Source of the DNA: JAZDGX01 sp964482205 | GTDB taxonomy: Bacteria; Eisenbacteria; RBG-16-71-46; CAIMUX01; WJJG01 | DNA: 43,770 bases | NCBI GenBank assembly: GCA_964482205.1 | Contig: CAYZWI010000019.1 | Coordinates: 1-43,770 of the forward strand | Reading direction: 5' to 3' | Program-made: the position numbers and the translations under genes | The notes under the pieces: model-generated | The model's input: only the letters and a program-made list of their open reading frames with translations | The model's database searches: none | What the model was told of the DNA's origin: nothing | Shown here: piece by piece, positions 7,813 to 16,190 of the stretch | Position numbering within the stretch: the stretch's first letter is position 1 | Layout of the letters: each line of letters begins with the position of its first letter

Positions 7813-10152
7813 ATGAAACGCATCTACATCGTCATCGCGCTTCTCACCGTCACGCTGATCTCGCTGGAGATCGCCTGGACGCGCGTCTTCTCGGCTGAGT
7901 TCTTCTATCCCTTCGCCTTCCTGATCCTCTCGCTCGCGGTCCTCGGGCTGGGCGTGGGCGCGCTTGCGGTTCGCCTCGTTCCCCGGCTTGGGCGCGCGGA
8001 GCTCCTGCCCTATCTCCTCGCCCTCACCGGCCTCACTGCGCTCGCCGGCCCGCCGCTCGTCTTCCGCCTCGGCCTCGATTTCACGCTCCTGCTGCAACGC
8101 TGGGACATGATCGCGCGCGTCCTGCTCGCCTTGCTGCTCTTGAATGCGCCTCAGTTCCTGGGAGGCGCGGCCCTGGCCGGCATGTTCCGCCGCCATCACC
8201 AGATTCTGCCGAAGCTCTACACGGCGGACCTGCTCGGCGCCGCTTTCGCCGTCTGCGCGCTCTTCCTCGCCATGAATCGCTTCGGCACGCCGGTGGCCGC
8301 ATTCCTGTGCGCGTTTCCCGCGCTGCTCGCTGCCATCCTTGCGGGGATGGAGCGATCCCCCGAGGGCACGCGGCGCAAGACGGCGGGCACGGTGCTGCGC
8401 ATCGGCTTCCCCCTCGCGCTGATGATCGTGATGATCGCGCTCGCATCGCAGGCCGAACGATTGCTCGAGGTGGAGCGCGAGGAACGGGCGCCGGTGGTCT
8501 ATCGCCACTGGGATGCCGTCTCGAAGATCAAGGTCTACGAATTCGACGAGGAATCGCGCGGCATCAACATGGACAATGTCTCCAACTCCCCCGTCTATCA
8601 CTTCGACGGCAACTGGGATCGCCCCGACTCGCTGCGCTTCGGCTTCGGCATCGATGTCAGCTACCTGATCGGGCGCTTCGAGCAGTGCACCTTCCTTTCG
8701 CTGGGCGCGGGCGGCGGGACGGATGTCCTGCAAGCGCTGCAGGTGGGCGCGACGCGCGTGCATGCGGTCGAAGTCCTGCCGCATGTGAACGAGATGATGA
8801 CCGAAGGCTTCCTGGCCGACTACTCCGGCAGAATCTACCACGACCCGCGGGTGATCGTGGCGACCGAGGACGCCCGGGCCTATGTGCGCGCGCATCCGAA
8901 CACCTTCGATGTGATCTTCTCCCTCAGCTCGAACACCTTCGCGGCTCTCGCGTCCGGCGCCTTCGCGATGGCGGAGAACTATCTCTTCACGACGGAGGCG
9001 TTCTGCGATTACTGGCAGGCGCTCACGCCGCAGGGCTTTCTCTCCATGGAGCACCAGTTCTACATTCCGCGCATCGTCTCGATGGTGAAGGACGCGCTCG
9101 CGCGGATGGGCGTCGAACATCCCGAGGAACACTTCGCCGTGTACGATCTGCCGGGGATGCGGCGCAAGCTACTGCTGTTGTCGAAGCAGCCGCTGACCGA
9201 CGAGATTCGCGCGCGGGCGTTCGGGGAGCTGACTCCCGAGCGCGACGGCGAGATCCACCTGCTCTATCCCGCTCCACTCGAACATGCGGACAATCCGGTC
9301 GCGCGCATCGTGGAGCGCGGATGGCGGGCCGAGGCCGATTCCTCGGTGGTCAACCTCTCCCCCTGCACCGACGACCGCCCCTTCGCCGCGCAATTGGGCC
9401 TCTGGCGGAATCTGGCTTTGAAGCCGGGGACTCCGATCAGGGCCTTCGGGGAATTCCAGGGCTTCCCCTTGTCGAAGGCGATTCTCGTCGTCGTGCTTCT
9501 CGTCGTCATCGCGCTCATCGTGCCGCTGAATCTGTTGCCCTTCCTGCAACGCTCGGAAAGGCTCGGCCCGGTTCCGTGGCTCTACTTCTTGCTGCTCGGC
9601 GCGGCTTTCATGGCGGTCGAGGTGATCCTCATCCAACAGTACACGCTGCTCATCGGGCCGAGCGCGTACGGGCTGGCCGCCATCCTGCTCACGCTGCTCG
9701 CCGCTTGTGGAATCGGCAGCCGCTTTTCTTCGAGATTCGCGCCGCGCATCGTCTTTGGCACCATTCTCGCCTGGCTGCTTCTCGACGCATTCGCCTTTCC
9801 CGCTTTCGCAGCGCTCTTCGGCGGCCAGCCGATGGCCGCGCGCATCGCCATTGCCGCAGTTGCGATCGCGCCGCTCGGCTTCTTCATGGGGATGCCCTTT
9901 CCGAAGGCGGGGCTGCGCGTTGGAGCGCTGATCGATTGGGGGTACGCGGTGAATGGCGCGGGCAGCGTGCTGGGCGCTACCGGGATCGTGCTGCTCGCCT
10001 TCGCGCATGGCTATCGCGTCTCCCTGTTGACCGGGGCGCTCGCCTACGCGGCCGCCTGGGCGCTGATCGCGAGAAGCTCCGGATGGCGGGCGGCGAGAAG
10101 GAGTATGATGCGGACAAACGCTTGCGCAGCTTCGGCGGGAGGATTGCGCTGA
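7813..10152 (+). CDS. Membrane protein with embedded spermidine-synthase-like domain
   Basis: A 779-residue protein: about six N-terminal membrane segments (1-210), a soluble Rossmann domain (about 235-540) and a further 6-7 membrane segments (550-760). The soluble domain has the SAM-type glycine loop (LGAGGG, 297-302) and the acidic residue after beta-2 (E320), but the catalytic D(S/T)xD loop of polyamine synthases is replaced by DVIFSLSSN (366-374). Spermidine synthesis is therefore unlikely; another aminopropyl or methyl transfer, or a transporter-like role, is possible. ATG 7813 is chosen because the membrane segment begins there; in-frame starts upstream (7714, 7792) add a basic, unconserved leader. 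Confidence 0.75.
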   Translation: MKRIYIVIALLTVTLISLEIAWTRVFSAEFFYPFAFLILSLAVLGLGVGALAVRLVPRLGRAELLPYLLALTGLTALAGPPLVFRLGLDFTLLLQRWDMIARVLLALLLLNAPQFLGGAALAGMFRRHHQILPKLYTADLLGAAFAVCALFLAMNRFGTPVAAFLCAFPALLAAILAGMERSPEGTRRKTAGTVLRIGFPLALMIVMIALASQAERLLEVEREERAPVVYRHWDAVSKIKVYEFDEESRGINMDNVSNSPVYHFDGNWDRPDSLRFGFGIDVSYLIGRFEQCTFLSLGAGGGTDVLQALQVGATRVHAVEVLPHVNEMMTEGFLADYSGRIYHDPRVIVATEDARAYVRAHPNTFDVIFSLSSNTFAALASGAFAMAENYLFTTEAFCDYWQALTPQGFLSMEHQFYIPRIVSMVKDALARMGVEHPEEHFAVYDLPGMRRKLLLLSKQPLTDEIRARAFGELTPERDGEIHLLYPAPLEHADNPVARIVERGWRAEADSSVVNLSPCTDDRPFAAQLGLWRNLALKPGTPIRAFGEFQGFPLSKAILVVVLLVVIALIVPLNLLPFLQRSERLGPVPWLYFLLLGAAFMAVEVILIQQYTLLIGPSAYGLAAILLTLLAACGIGSRFSSRFAPRIVFGTILAWLLLDAFAFPAFAALFGGQPMAARIAIAAVAIAPLGFFMGMPFPKAGLRVGALIDWGYAVNGAGSVLGATGIVLLAFAHGYRVSLLTGALAYAAAWALIARSSGWRAARRSMMRTNACAASAGGLR

Positions 10153-10157
10153 GCCTT

Positions 10158-10214
10158 GCCGGATCGCGCCTCTTCGGTGGTCGAATCGCACTGAGCCGGG
10201 AAACGAGATCCGGC
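10158..10214. other. Inverted repeat between the SpeE-like and FAD genes
   Basis: GCCGGATC (10158-10165) pairs with GATCCGGC (10207-10214) across a 41-base loop, 5 bp after the SpeE-like stop. The same area holds a degraded tandem duplication with a period of about 40 bp (CTGAGCC near 10149 and again near 10191). There is no T-run, so it is not a classical terminator. Confidence 0.3.
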
Positions 10215-10263
10215 GAGCGCGGGCCGCGGGCCTGCACCTCTCTTCACGGAATCGGGGGCGCCC

Positions 10264-11778
10264 ATGGAAACGAAGATGATCATTGTCGGCGCGGGAATTG
10301 CGGGAATCACGACCGGCTGCTACGCCTGCATGAACGGATACAAGCCCGTCATCTTCGAAATGCACTCCGTTCCCGGAGGATTGTGCGCGGCCTGGAAGCG
10401 AAAGGGCTACACCTTCGACATCAGCATGCACCTGCTGACCGGATCGAAAGCCGGAGCGTTTCATGCCATGTGGGAAGAGCTGGGCGCGCTCCAGGACCAA
10501 CCCTTCCACTACCATGACGAACTCCTGCGCGTCGAGGGCCGCGAGAAGAGCCTCACCTTCGGAATGGATCCGCGCCGCCTGGAAGAGGAGATGATCGCGC
10601 TCTCGCCCGCCGATGCCGGGCTCTCGAAGCAGTTCGTCCGTCTGATCTCGGGAAAGAACCTGATCAAGACGATGACTCTCAAGCCCGCGGAGATGATGAC
10701 GGCCTTTGACGGCATCAAAATGATGTCCGCCGTGCTGGGCATGTGGGGAACCTTTCGCAAGTGCGGCAAGCTAACGGTCCAGGAGTTCGCCCAGCGGTTT
10801 CAGGATCCGTTCCTGCGCGAGGCCGTGCGCTTCAGCGTGGATTCGCCCGGCTGGCCCATGCCGGGCTTTCCCCTGTTCGCCCTCTCGGGCTTCCTCCATT
10901 CGGCCGTGCGCCAAGCGGGCGTGCCGGTGGGCGGATCGCAGAAATTCGTCTCCCGCATGGCCGATCAGTACCGCAAGCTCGGGGGCGAAGTGCGGTACCA
11001 GAGCCGGGTCATCGACATCCTGGTCGAGAACGATCGCGCAGTGGGCGTGCGCCTGGAGGACGGCAGCGAGCATCGCGCGGATGTCCTCGTGTGGGCGGGC
11101 GACGGTCACTCCGCGATCTTCGACATCCTCGGCGGCCGGTACCTCAGCGACGACATCCGCACCATGTATTCCACCTGGATGCCCGTCCTGCCCATCGTGC
11201 ATGTCGCGATGGGCGTGAACCGCGATTTCTCGAAGGAGGCGCACCGCATCGTCATCGAGCTCGAGCGCCCGATCGTGATCGCCGGCGAGGAGCATCGCTG
11301 GCTCTATTTTCTGCATCACTCCTTCGATCCCACCATGGCGCCTCCCGGGAAATCGGCCACGGAGGTGTGGTTCGCGACCAACTACGAATACTGGGAAGAG
11401 CTGGCGCGCGAGCGGCCGCGTTATGAAGCGGAGAAGAAGCGCATCGCGGACTTCACGATTGCCGCGCTCGATCGACGCTGGCCCGGATTTGCCTCGCAGG
11501 TGGACGTCGTGGATGTGCCGACTCCGATGACCTATGTGCGCTACACCGGGAACTGGAAGGGATCGCCGGACGGCTGGTACATCACGCGCGAGAACATGGG
11601 CGCGCGCAAGCCGGTCTGGAAGCTGCCCGGCCTGTCGGGCTTCTACATGGCCGGCCAGTGGACCCGGCCGTTCACGGGCACGATTCTGGCCGCGCTTTCC
11701 GGCCGCCAGCTCATCGAGCTGCTCTGCAAGCAGGACGGCAAGCGCTTCGTGACGGGGAGGAAGGCGGGCTCCGTGTGA
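10264..11778 (+). CDS. FAD-dependent oxidoreductase, phytoene desaturase/retinol saturase-like
   Basis: A 504-residue flavoenzyme with an N-terminal dinucleotide-binding motif (VGAGIAGITTG, from residue 8), the downstream GGLCAAWKRKGY segment of the CrtI/retinol-saturase group, and the C-terminal FAD motif SGFYMAGQW with a following helix. Members oxidise or saturate polyene and lipid-like substrates. There are no phytoene synthase or carotenoid genes nearby, so the substrate may be a lipid other than a carotenoid. GGGGGCG precedes the ATG. Its stop almost touches the next gene (ATG at 11780), indicating co-translation with the acyltransferase, which fits modification of a shared lipid or glycan. 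Confidence 0.85.
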   Translation: METKMIIVGAGIAGITTGCYACMNGYKPVIFEMHSVPGGLCAAWKRKGYTFDISMHLLTGSKAGAFHAMWEELGALQDQPFHYHDELLRVEGREKSLTFGMDPRRLEEEMIALSPADAGLSKQFVRLISGKNLIKTMTLKPAEMMTAFDGIKMMSAVLGMWGTFRKCGKLTVQEFAQRFQDPFLREAVRFSVDSPGWPMPGFPLFALSGFLHSAVRQAGVPVGGSQKFVSRMADQYRKLGGEVRYQSRVIDILVENDRAVGVRLEDGSEHRADVLVWAGDGHSAIFDILGGRYLSDDIRTMYSTWMPVLPIVHVAMGVNRDFSKEAHRIVIELERPIVIAGEEHRWLYFLHHSFDPTMAPPGKSATEVWFATNYEYWEELARERPRYEAEKKRIADFTIAALDRRWPGFASQVDVVDVPTPMTYVRYTGNWKGSPDGWYITRENMGARKPVWKLPGLSGFYMAGQWTRPFTGTILAALSGRQLIELLCKQDGKRFVTGRKAGSV

Positions 11779-11779
11779 C

Positions 11780-12847
11780 ATGGGTGGACCAGCGTTGCGC
11801 GACAAGATGGGTGAACCGCGGCCGCGGACCTGGATCGCCTGGGTCGTCATGGCCAAGGCGCTCGCGATCGTGCTCGTGGTCGCCGGCCACTTCGATCCGG
11901 CGCCCGCGCCGGCGTATTGGACGAGGCTGCACGACATCGTCTATCTCTTCCACATGCCGCTCTTCTTCCTGCTCTCCGGTTACCTCTATCGCCATGGCGC
12001 GGAATCGTACGGCGCGCTGCTGAAGCGCAAGGCGAAGCGGTTGCTCTATCCGTTCGTGTCGATCGCCGCGATCTTCTTCGTGGTGAAGTGGGCGGCCGGC
12101 CGGTTCGTCGAACTCAGTCATCCGCTGAACGCGGGCAGCCTGATCGCGCTCTTGACCACCCCGCACATTTCCTACATGCCGCTCCTCTGGTTCATACACG
12201 CCCTCTTCCTGATCTTCGTCCTCTATCCGCTCGCTCGGCGGCTTCTCGGCAATGCGCCGCTCTTTGCTCTGGTCGTCGTCGTCAATTCGATCACGGGGAC
12301 GGGCTATCCGGTGCTGGGCAACGCGATGGCCAATCTGCCCTTCTTCATCGCCGGCAACATGCTTCAGGAAAAGGGCGCGATCTTCGGTGTTCGCCCCGGC
12401 GGCCAGCCGATCCGGCTCGTGATTCCGGCGGCGGTTTTCGCTCTCGCCTACGCGCTCTTGCATCCGGTGGCCGTTCCGCCGCTCCTCAGCCACATGGTGG
12501 CGGTGTTCTTCGGGTTGGCCGGGTCGCTGTTCCTCGTCAACACGAGCCATGCCTTGACGCATTCCGAGATCGGCCGATCCTTGCCGTCCGATGCGGCGGA
12601 GCGGCCGGCGAGCTTCGGCGTCGTGAAGTCCGCCCTGCTGGCGATCGGTTTTCACTCCATGACGATCTACCTCTTCCACACCCTCTTCGAGAGCAGCGTG
12701 CGAATCGGCTTGCGCCACTCGTCGCTGCCGTTTCTTCTCGTGGCCGCCGTTGCGATCGCGGCCGGCGTGATCGGTCCTCTGTTCCTGGAGCGGCTCGTCC
12801 TGCGCCGCTACCGGCTCACGCGGAGATTCCTGCTCGGGATCGCCTGA
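11780..12847 (+). CDS. Acyltransferase 3 family membrane protein
   Basis: A 355-residue protein with about ten membrane segments. VLVVAGHFD near the start of TM1 carries the family's catalytic His (H37), and the following FHMPLFFLLSGYLY is diagnostic of Acyltransferase_3 (OafA/NodX-type) enzymes that acetylate or acylate sugars of exported glycans. The start overlaps the end of the FAD oxidoreductase by one base of spacing, so the two form a pair; an in-frame ATG at 11810 would also serve. The acceptor is not evident; the exopolysaccharide locus at 16-26 kb is a candidate. Confidence 0.85.
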   Translation: MGGPALRDKMGEPRPRTWIAWVVMAKALAIVLVVAGHFDPAPAPAYWTRLHDIVYLFHMPLFFLLSGYLYRHGAESYGALLKRKAKRLLYPFVSIAAIFFVVKWAAGRFVELSHPLNAGSLIALLTTPHISYMPLLWFIHALFLIFVLYPLARRLLGNAPLFALVVVVNSITGTGYPVLGNAMANLPFFIAGNMLQEKGAIFGVRPGGQPIRLVIPAAVFALAYALLHPVAVPPLLSHMVAVFFGLAGSLFLVNTSHALTHSEIGRSLPSDAAERPASFGVVKSALLAIGFHSMTIYLFHTLFESSVRIGLRHSSLPFLLVAAVAIAAGVIGPLFLERLVLRRYRLTRRFLLGIA

Positions 12848-12925
12848 TGTTGCGCGCGCTGTGCGCCCGGTATAGCATCCGCTCGATACCGTACACATTC
12901 ATCCAATGGGTTTGGGAGGTGAGCC

Positions 12926-13813
12926 ATGACTCCGCTCTTCGTCGTCCTCGGCGCATTCGTCATCTTCATCTTTCTACTCGGCATCCGGATCGTGCGCCCG
13001 ACCCATCGGGGTCTCGTCGAACGCCTCGGCAAGTACCATCACTTTGCGAATCCCGGCTTCCATTGGATCATCCCCGCGGTGGACAGACTCTTTCAGATCA
13101 ACACCACCGAGCAGATGGTCGACGCGGCGCCCCAGGAGATCATCACCAACGACAATCTGAACGCGTTGGTCGACGCGCAAATCTACTTCCGCATCAAAGC
13201 CGACGAGGAGAGCGTCAAGAACTCGCAGTACAATGTGAACCGGGTGACTTATCAGATCGTGAATCTCGCCCGTACGACGCTGCGCAATATCATCGGCACG
13301 CTGACCCTCAAGTCGGCCAACAGCGAGCGCGGCAGGATCAACGATGAGCTCGTGCGAGTCCTGATCAAGGAGACGACTCATTGGGGCATCGACATCGTCC
13401 GCACCGAGCTGAAGCAGATCGATCCGCCCAAGGATGTGCAGGAGACGATGAACAAGATCGTCAAGGCGGAGAACGAGAAGATCGCGGCGATCGACTTCGC
13501 GACCGCCGCCGAGACGGCTGCCGACGGCGAAAAGCGCGCGGCGATCAAGAAGGCCGAGGGCATTCGCCAGGCGTGCATTCTGGCGGCCGAGGGCGAGGCG
13601 GAAGCGATCCGGCTGGTGAACGAGGCGGCCAACAAGTACTTCGTCGGCAATGCCCAACTGCTGAAGAGACTGGAAACGATGGAGAATTCGCTGAAAGCGA
13701 ACACGAAAGTCGTCGTGCCGGGGAATGCCGAGCTCGTGAATGTGATCGGAGATCTGGCGGGATTGGTGCCGTTCGAGAGGAACCGTCCGCAGTCGAGCAC
13801 GCGCGTCGAGTGA
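12926..13813 (+). CDS. SPFH/band-7 protein, stomatin/QmcA-like
   Basis: A 295-residue protein with one N-terminal membrane segment (4-22), then a band-7 domain (about 25-190: RIVRPTHRGLVERLGKY, FHWIIP, RIKADEESV) and an Ala/Glu-rich coiled coil (ENEKIAAIDFATAAETAADGEKR and on, about 175-240). Such proteins form oligomeric rings in membrane microdomains and associate with proteases or quality control. GGGAGGTG precedes the ATG. The usual partner NfeD is not adjacent; DUF488 follows. TTGCGC...TATAGC at 12851-12876 could be a weak promoter (spacer 15). Confidence 0.9.
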   Translation: MTPLFVVLGAFVIFIFLLGIRIVRPTHRGLVERLGKYHHFANPGFHWIIPAVDRLFQINTTEQMVDAAPQEIITNDNLNALVDAQIYFRIKADEESVKNSQYNVNRVTYQIVNLARTTLRNIIGTLTLKSANSERGRINDELVRVLIKETTHWGIDIVRTELKQIDPPKDVQETMNKIVKAENEKIAAIDFATAAETAADGEKRAAIKKAEGIRQACILAAEGEAEAIRLVNEAANKYFVGNAQLLKRLETMENSLKANTKVVVPGNAELVNVIGDLAGLVPFERNRPQSSTRVE

Positions 13814-13970
13814 ACCGATGCCGGCATCGCTTGGGTGCATGGATCGGGGACTTCCCCCCGTCCGCACCCTCATTCGCCCCGGGGCTGCCCTGATCGCCGA
13901 AGAGGCAATCGCCGTGAGACATTGACGACTGGGCGGCGGGAAGCGGGCGAGTCACGACAGGAGTTGAGGA

Positions 13971-14366
13971 ATGAGCATTCGGATTGTGCGCTTGGGCAGC
14001 CCCCGCCAGGCGCGGGAAGGGACGCGCCTCGGAACGGTGAGACGGCCTCCGCGCGGGGTGCCGAAGTCGCTGTTCGCCAAGCAGGATTGGTACGATGTCT
14101 GGTTTCCGAACCTCGCCCCCAGCGTGGAGACGATGAAGCTCGCGCAGCAGGCGGAGACTCTCGCCCAATGGGCGGCCTTCGCGCGAAAGTACCGCGCGGA
14201 GATGAGCGCGCCCCACGCCCGGCACGATCTCGAAATGCTGGCCGCCCTTTCGCATTCCGCGAACTTCTCCGTCGGCTGCTATTGTGAGAACGAGGATCGC
14301 TGCCATCGCTCGATCTTGAGGAAGCTGCTCGTGGAACACGGAGCCGATGTCGTGTCGGGAAGATAG
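13971..14366 (+). CDS. DUF488 family protein
   Basis: A 131-residue protein ending in GCYCENEDRCHRSILRKLL, the Cys/His-containing C-terminal signature of DUF488 (YeaO-like) proteins. The RRPPRGVPKS and WYDVWFPNLAPS segments match the family's N-terminal half. Function is not established. GGAG lies nine bases before the ATG. It stands alone between the SPFH gene and a terminator-like hairpin. Confidence 0.8.
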   Translation: MSIRIVRLGSPRQAREGTRLGTVRRPPRGVPKSLFAKQDWYDVWFPNLAPSVETMKLAQQAETLAQWAAFARKYRAEMSAPHARHDLEMLAALSHSANFSVGCYCENEDRCHRSILRKLLVEHGADVVSGR

Positions 14367-14483
14367 ATTCCATGAGAATCGGCCCGCGGAGATGGGGATG
14401 GTCCGTCCAAGCCTGGACTTCCATACCAAGCAAGGAGAGATTGCCTTCCGGCCGGCATCCGGGCATACGCAGGTTAAACGAGA

Positions 14484-14505
14484 CGGGCCTGCGTGGGCAG
14501 GCCCG
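14484..14505 (-). terminator. Hairpin terminator, mainly for the leftward Cys-rich gene
   Basis: A perfect nine-pair stem CGGGCCTGC (14484-14492) / GCAGGCCCG (14497-14505) with loop GTGG. It lies 26 bp past the stop of the leftward gene ending at 14532, and on that strand the stem is followed by TCTCGTTT, a short T-rich run. It could also serve the rightward DUF488 gene, ending 118 bp upstream. Confidence 0.6.
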
Positions 14506-14531
14506 CTACAGAAACAACTCCTTTTCCTCGC

Positions 14532-15092
14532 TTACCTGAAGAGGTTCTTGATCCCGCCCCACGCCTCCGGTTCCACCGGCGTGAAGTCGCAGGGGTCGGG
14601 CTCAGGCCCGATGCGAGTGCTGGTCTCTTCCCAGTGGATGCATTGATCGGGAATATCGAGGCAATCTTCGCCTTCGAAATGCGTGACCATGGTCGAGGTG
14701 GACTGAATGGTTTCGCCCTCGCGAACCGTGGTCGCGTCGATGGTGAACTGCATGATGCACGAATCGAATTCCATGGTCGCCTCACAATGGATCGTGATCG
14801 TGTTCTCGTCGATGGTGTTCGTACAGGTGATCTCGTAGTCAGATTCCGGATCCTGCACTACCGAGCCGGTGCAGATCGTGTCCTGGTAACTGAAGGTCTG
14901 GACGGGATCTTCGGAGCCGCATTCGTATTCCGTGGCCACGGTTTCCCAGATGCCCGCCCACTCCGGGGGAATCTCGGTCCCATCTCCCTGGCAAATCCAG
15001 AACTTCGGAGGCGTCTGCGCCTGAGCGCCGGGGGAAAGCGCGAGGCATCCGAACATGAGAACGATCACGCTAGTGACGATTGCCGTTCGCAT
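14532..15092 (-). CDS. Secreted Cys-rich protein of unknown function
   Basis: A 186-residue protein with an N-terminal Sec signal peptide (basic MRTA, hydrophobic core to about residue 20, Ala-x-Ala near GAQAQ). The mature part has several cysteines (roughly eight) and is rich in Asp, Glu and Thr, with alternating beta-like segments, consistent with a disulfide-bonded extracytoplasmic domain. A lipoprotein is less likely because the Cys at FGC lacks a lipobox. The ATG at 15092 is fixed by an excellent GAAGGAG eight bases upstream; longer frames lack one. No family recognised. Confidence 0.7.
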   Translation of the reverse strand: MRTAIVTSVIVLMFGCLALSPGAQAQTPPKFWICQGDGTEIPPEWAGIWETVATEYECGSEDPVQTFSYQDTICTGSVVQDPESDYEITCTNTIDENTITIHCEATMEFDSCIMQFTIDATTVREGETIQSTSTMVTHFEGEDCLDIPDQCIHWEETSTRIGPEPDPCDFTPVEPEAWGGIKNLFR

Positions 15093-15379
15093 GGCGATTC
15101 TCCTTCGTTTTGTCGGTTTCCAAAGCCTGTCGGAAGTGCACGCGATTTCACGGAGCCCGACCGTTTCCTTTGCCGAATTCCCGCCCATTGGATCAGAACC
15201 TTGGCGCCATTCCAATGCTGATTCTTCCCAGTGAAGCGGGCGGTGAACCCGCACGGCCGGGATCGGGAAAGATCCGACCGAGCGGCCGGTCCGTTTGGCG
15301 GCCGTCCCCTCGTGCTCGTGGGAGCGAGGCATGCCGCCGGGCTCCTCTTCCGCGATCAACGGCCGGCGGCCTGCTCGAC

Positions 15380-16084
15380 CTATCGCGTGGCCGTGGCGCG
15401 CGCCGTGGAACCGATCGACTTGTAGACAAGCGCGCCGATGATCGCCCCGATGATCGGCGCAATCCAGAAGAGCCAGAGCTGCTGCAGCGCCCAGCTTCCC
15501 TGGAACAAGGCGACGCCGGTGCTGCGCGCGGGGTTCACCGAAGTGTTGGTGACCGGAATGCTGATCAGGTGAATCAAGGTGAGCCCGAGCCCGATGGCGA
15601 TAGGCGCAAACCCCTTGGGCGCGCGCTCGTCCGTGGAGCCGAGGATGATGATCAGGAACATCATCGTCATCACGATCTCACACACGAGCGCGGAGACGAG
15701 CGAGTACTTGCCGGGAGAATGCTCACCGAAACCATTGGAAGCGAACCCTGCCGAAGCGTCGAAGCCCGCCTTGCCGCTGGCAATCAGATACAGCACCGCG
15801 CCGGCGAGAACGGCCCCGAGCACTTGCGAGATGATGTAAGGCAAGAGCCGGTTGGCGGGGAAGCGTCCGCCGGCCCACAAGCCGATCGAGACGGCCGGGT
15901 TCAAGTGGCAGCCCGAGATGTGGCCGATCGCGAAGGCCATCGTGAGGACGGTGAGCCCGAAGGCCAGGGCAACGCCGAGCAGCCCGATTCCGAGTTGGGG
16001 AAACGCCGCCGCGAGCACCGCGCTGCCGCAGCCGCCGAGAACCAGCCAGAATGTGCCGAAGAACTCCGCCCCGTATTTGGACAT
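15380..16084 (-). CDS. aqpZ: Aquaporin Z-type water channel
   Basis: A 234-residue MIP-family channel with six membrane segments and both half-helix motifs, N62-P63-A64 and N184-P185-A186. The selectivity-filter residues expected of a water channel are present: F42, H172, T181 and R187, matching E. coli AqpZ F43/H174/T183/R189, rather than the Gly-containing filter of glycerol facilitators. It should pass water across the inner membrane. The ATG at 16084 is fixed by AAAGGAGGTG just upstream. A promoter-like pair lies at 16131-16159. Confidence 0.95.
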   Translation of the reverse strand: MSKYGAEFFGTFWLVLGGCGSAVLAAAFPQLGIGLLGVALAFGLTVLTMAFAIGHISGCHLNPAVSIGLWAGGRFPANRLLPYIISQVLGAVLAGAVLYLIASGKAGFDASAGFASNGFGEHSPGKYSLVSALVCEIVMTMMFLIIILGSTDERAPKGFAPIAIGLGLTLIHLISIPVTNTSVNPARSTGVALFQGSWALQQLWLFWIAPIIGAIIGALVYKSIGSTARATATR

Positions 16085-16130
16085 ACGCACCTCCTTTTCT
16101 TTCTTGCCGGAATGAGATCGCTGCGAAACG

Positions 16131-16159
16131 ATCCTAGAACCGGGCCACGAATGGCGCAA
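16131..16159 (-). promoter_or_regulatory. Promoter-like element for aqpZ
   Basis: Read leftward, TTGCGC (16159-16154) and TAGGAT (16136-16131) are separated by 17 bp, a good sigma-70-type arrangement. Transcription would start about 40 bp before the aqpZ ATG. Confidence 0.45.
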
Positions 16160-16190
16160 GGCCGAGGACGGGCTGCCTTCGCCTGCGCGA

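Noticed and set aside
7411..9132. 573-codon leftward frame opposite the hydrolase and SpeE-like genes
   Set aside because: Glu/Arg/Gln-rich mirror of membrane-protein codons; both opposite genes have catalytic or membrane signatures.
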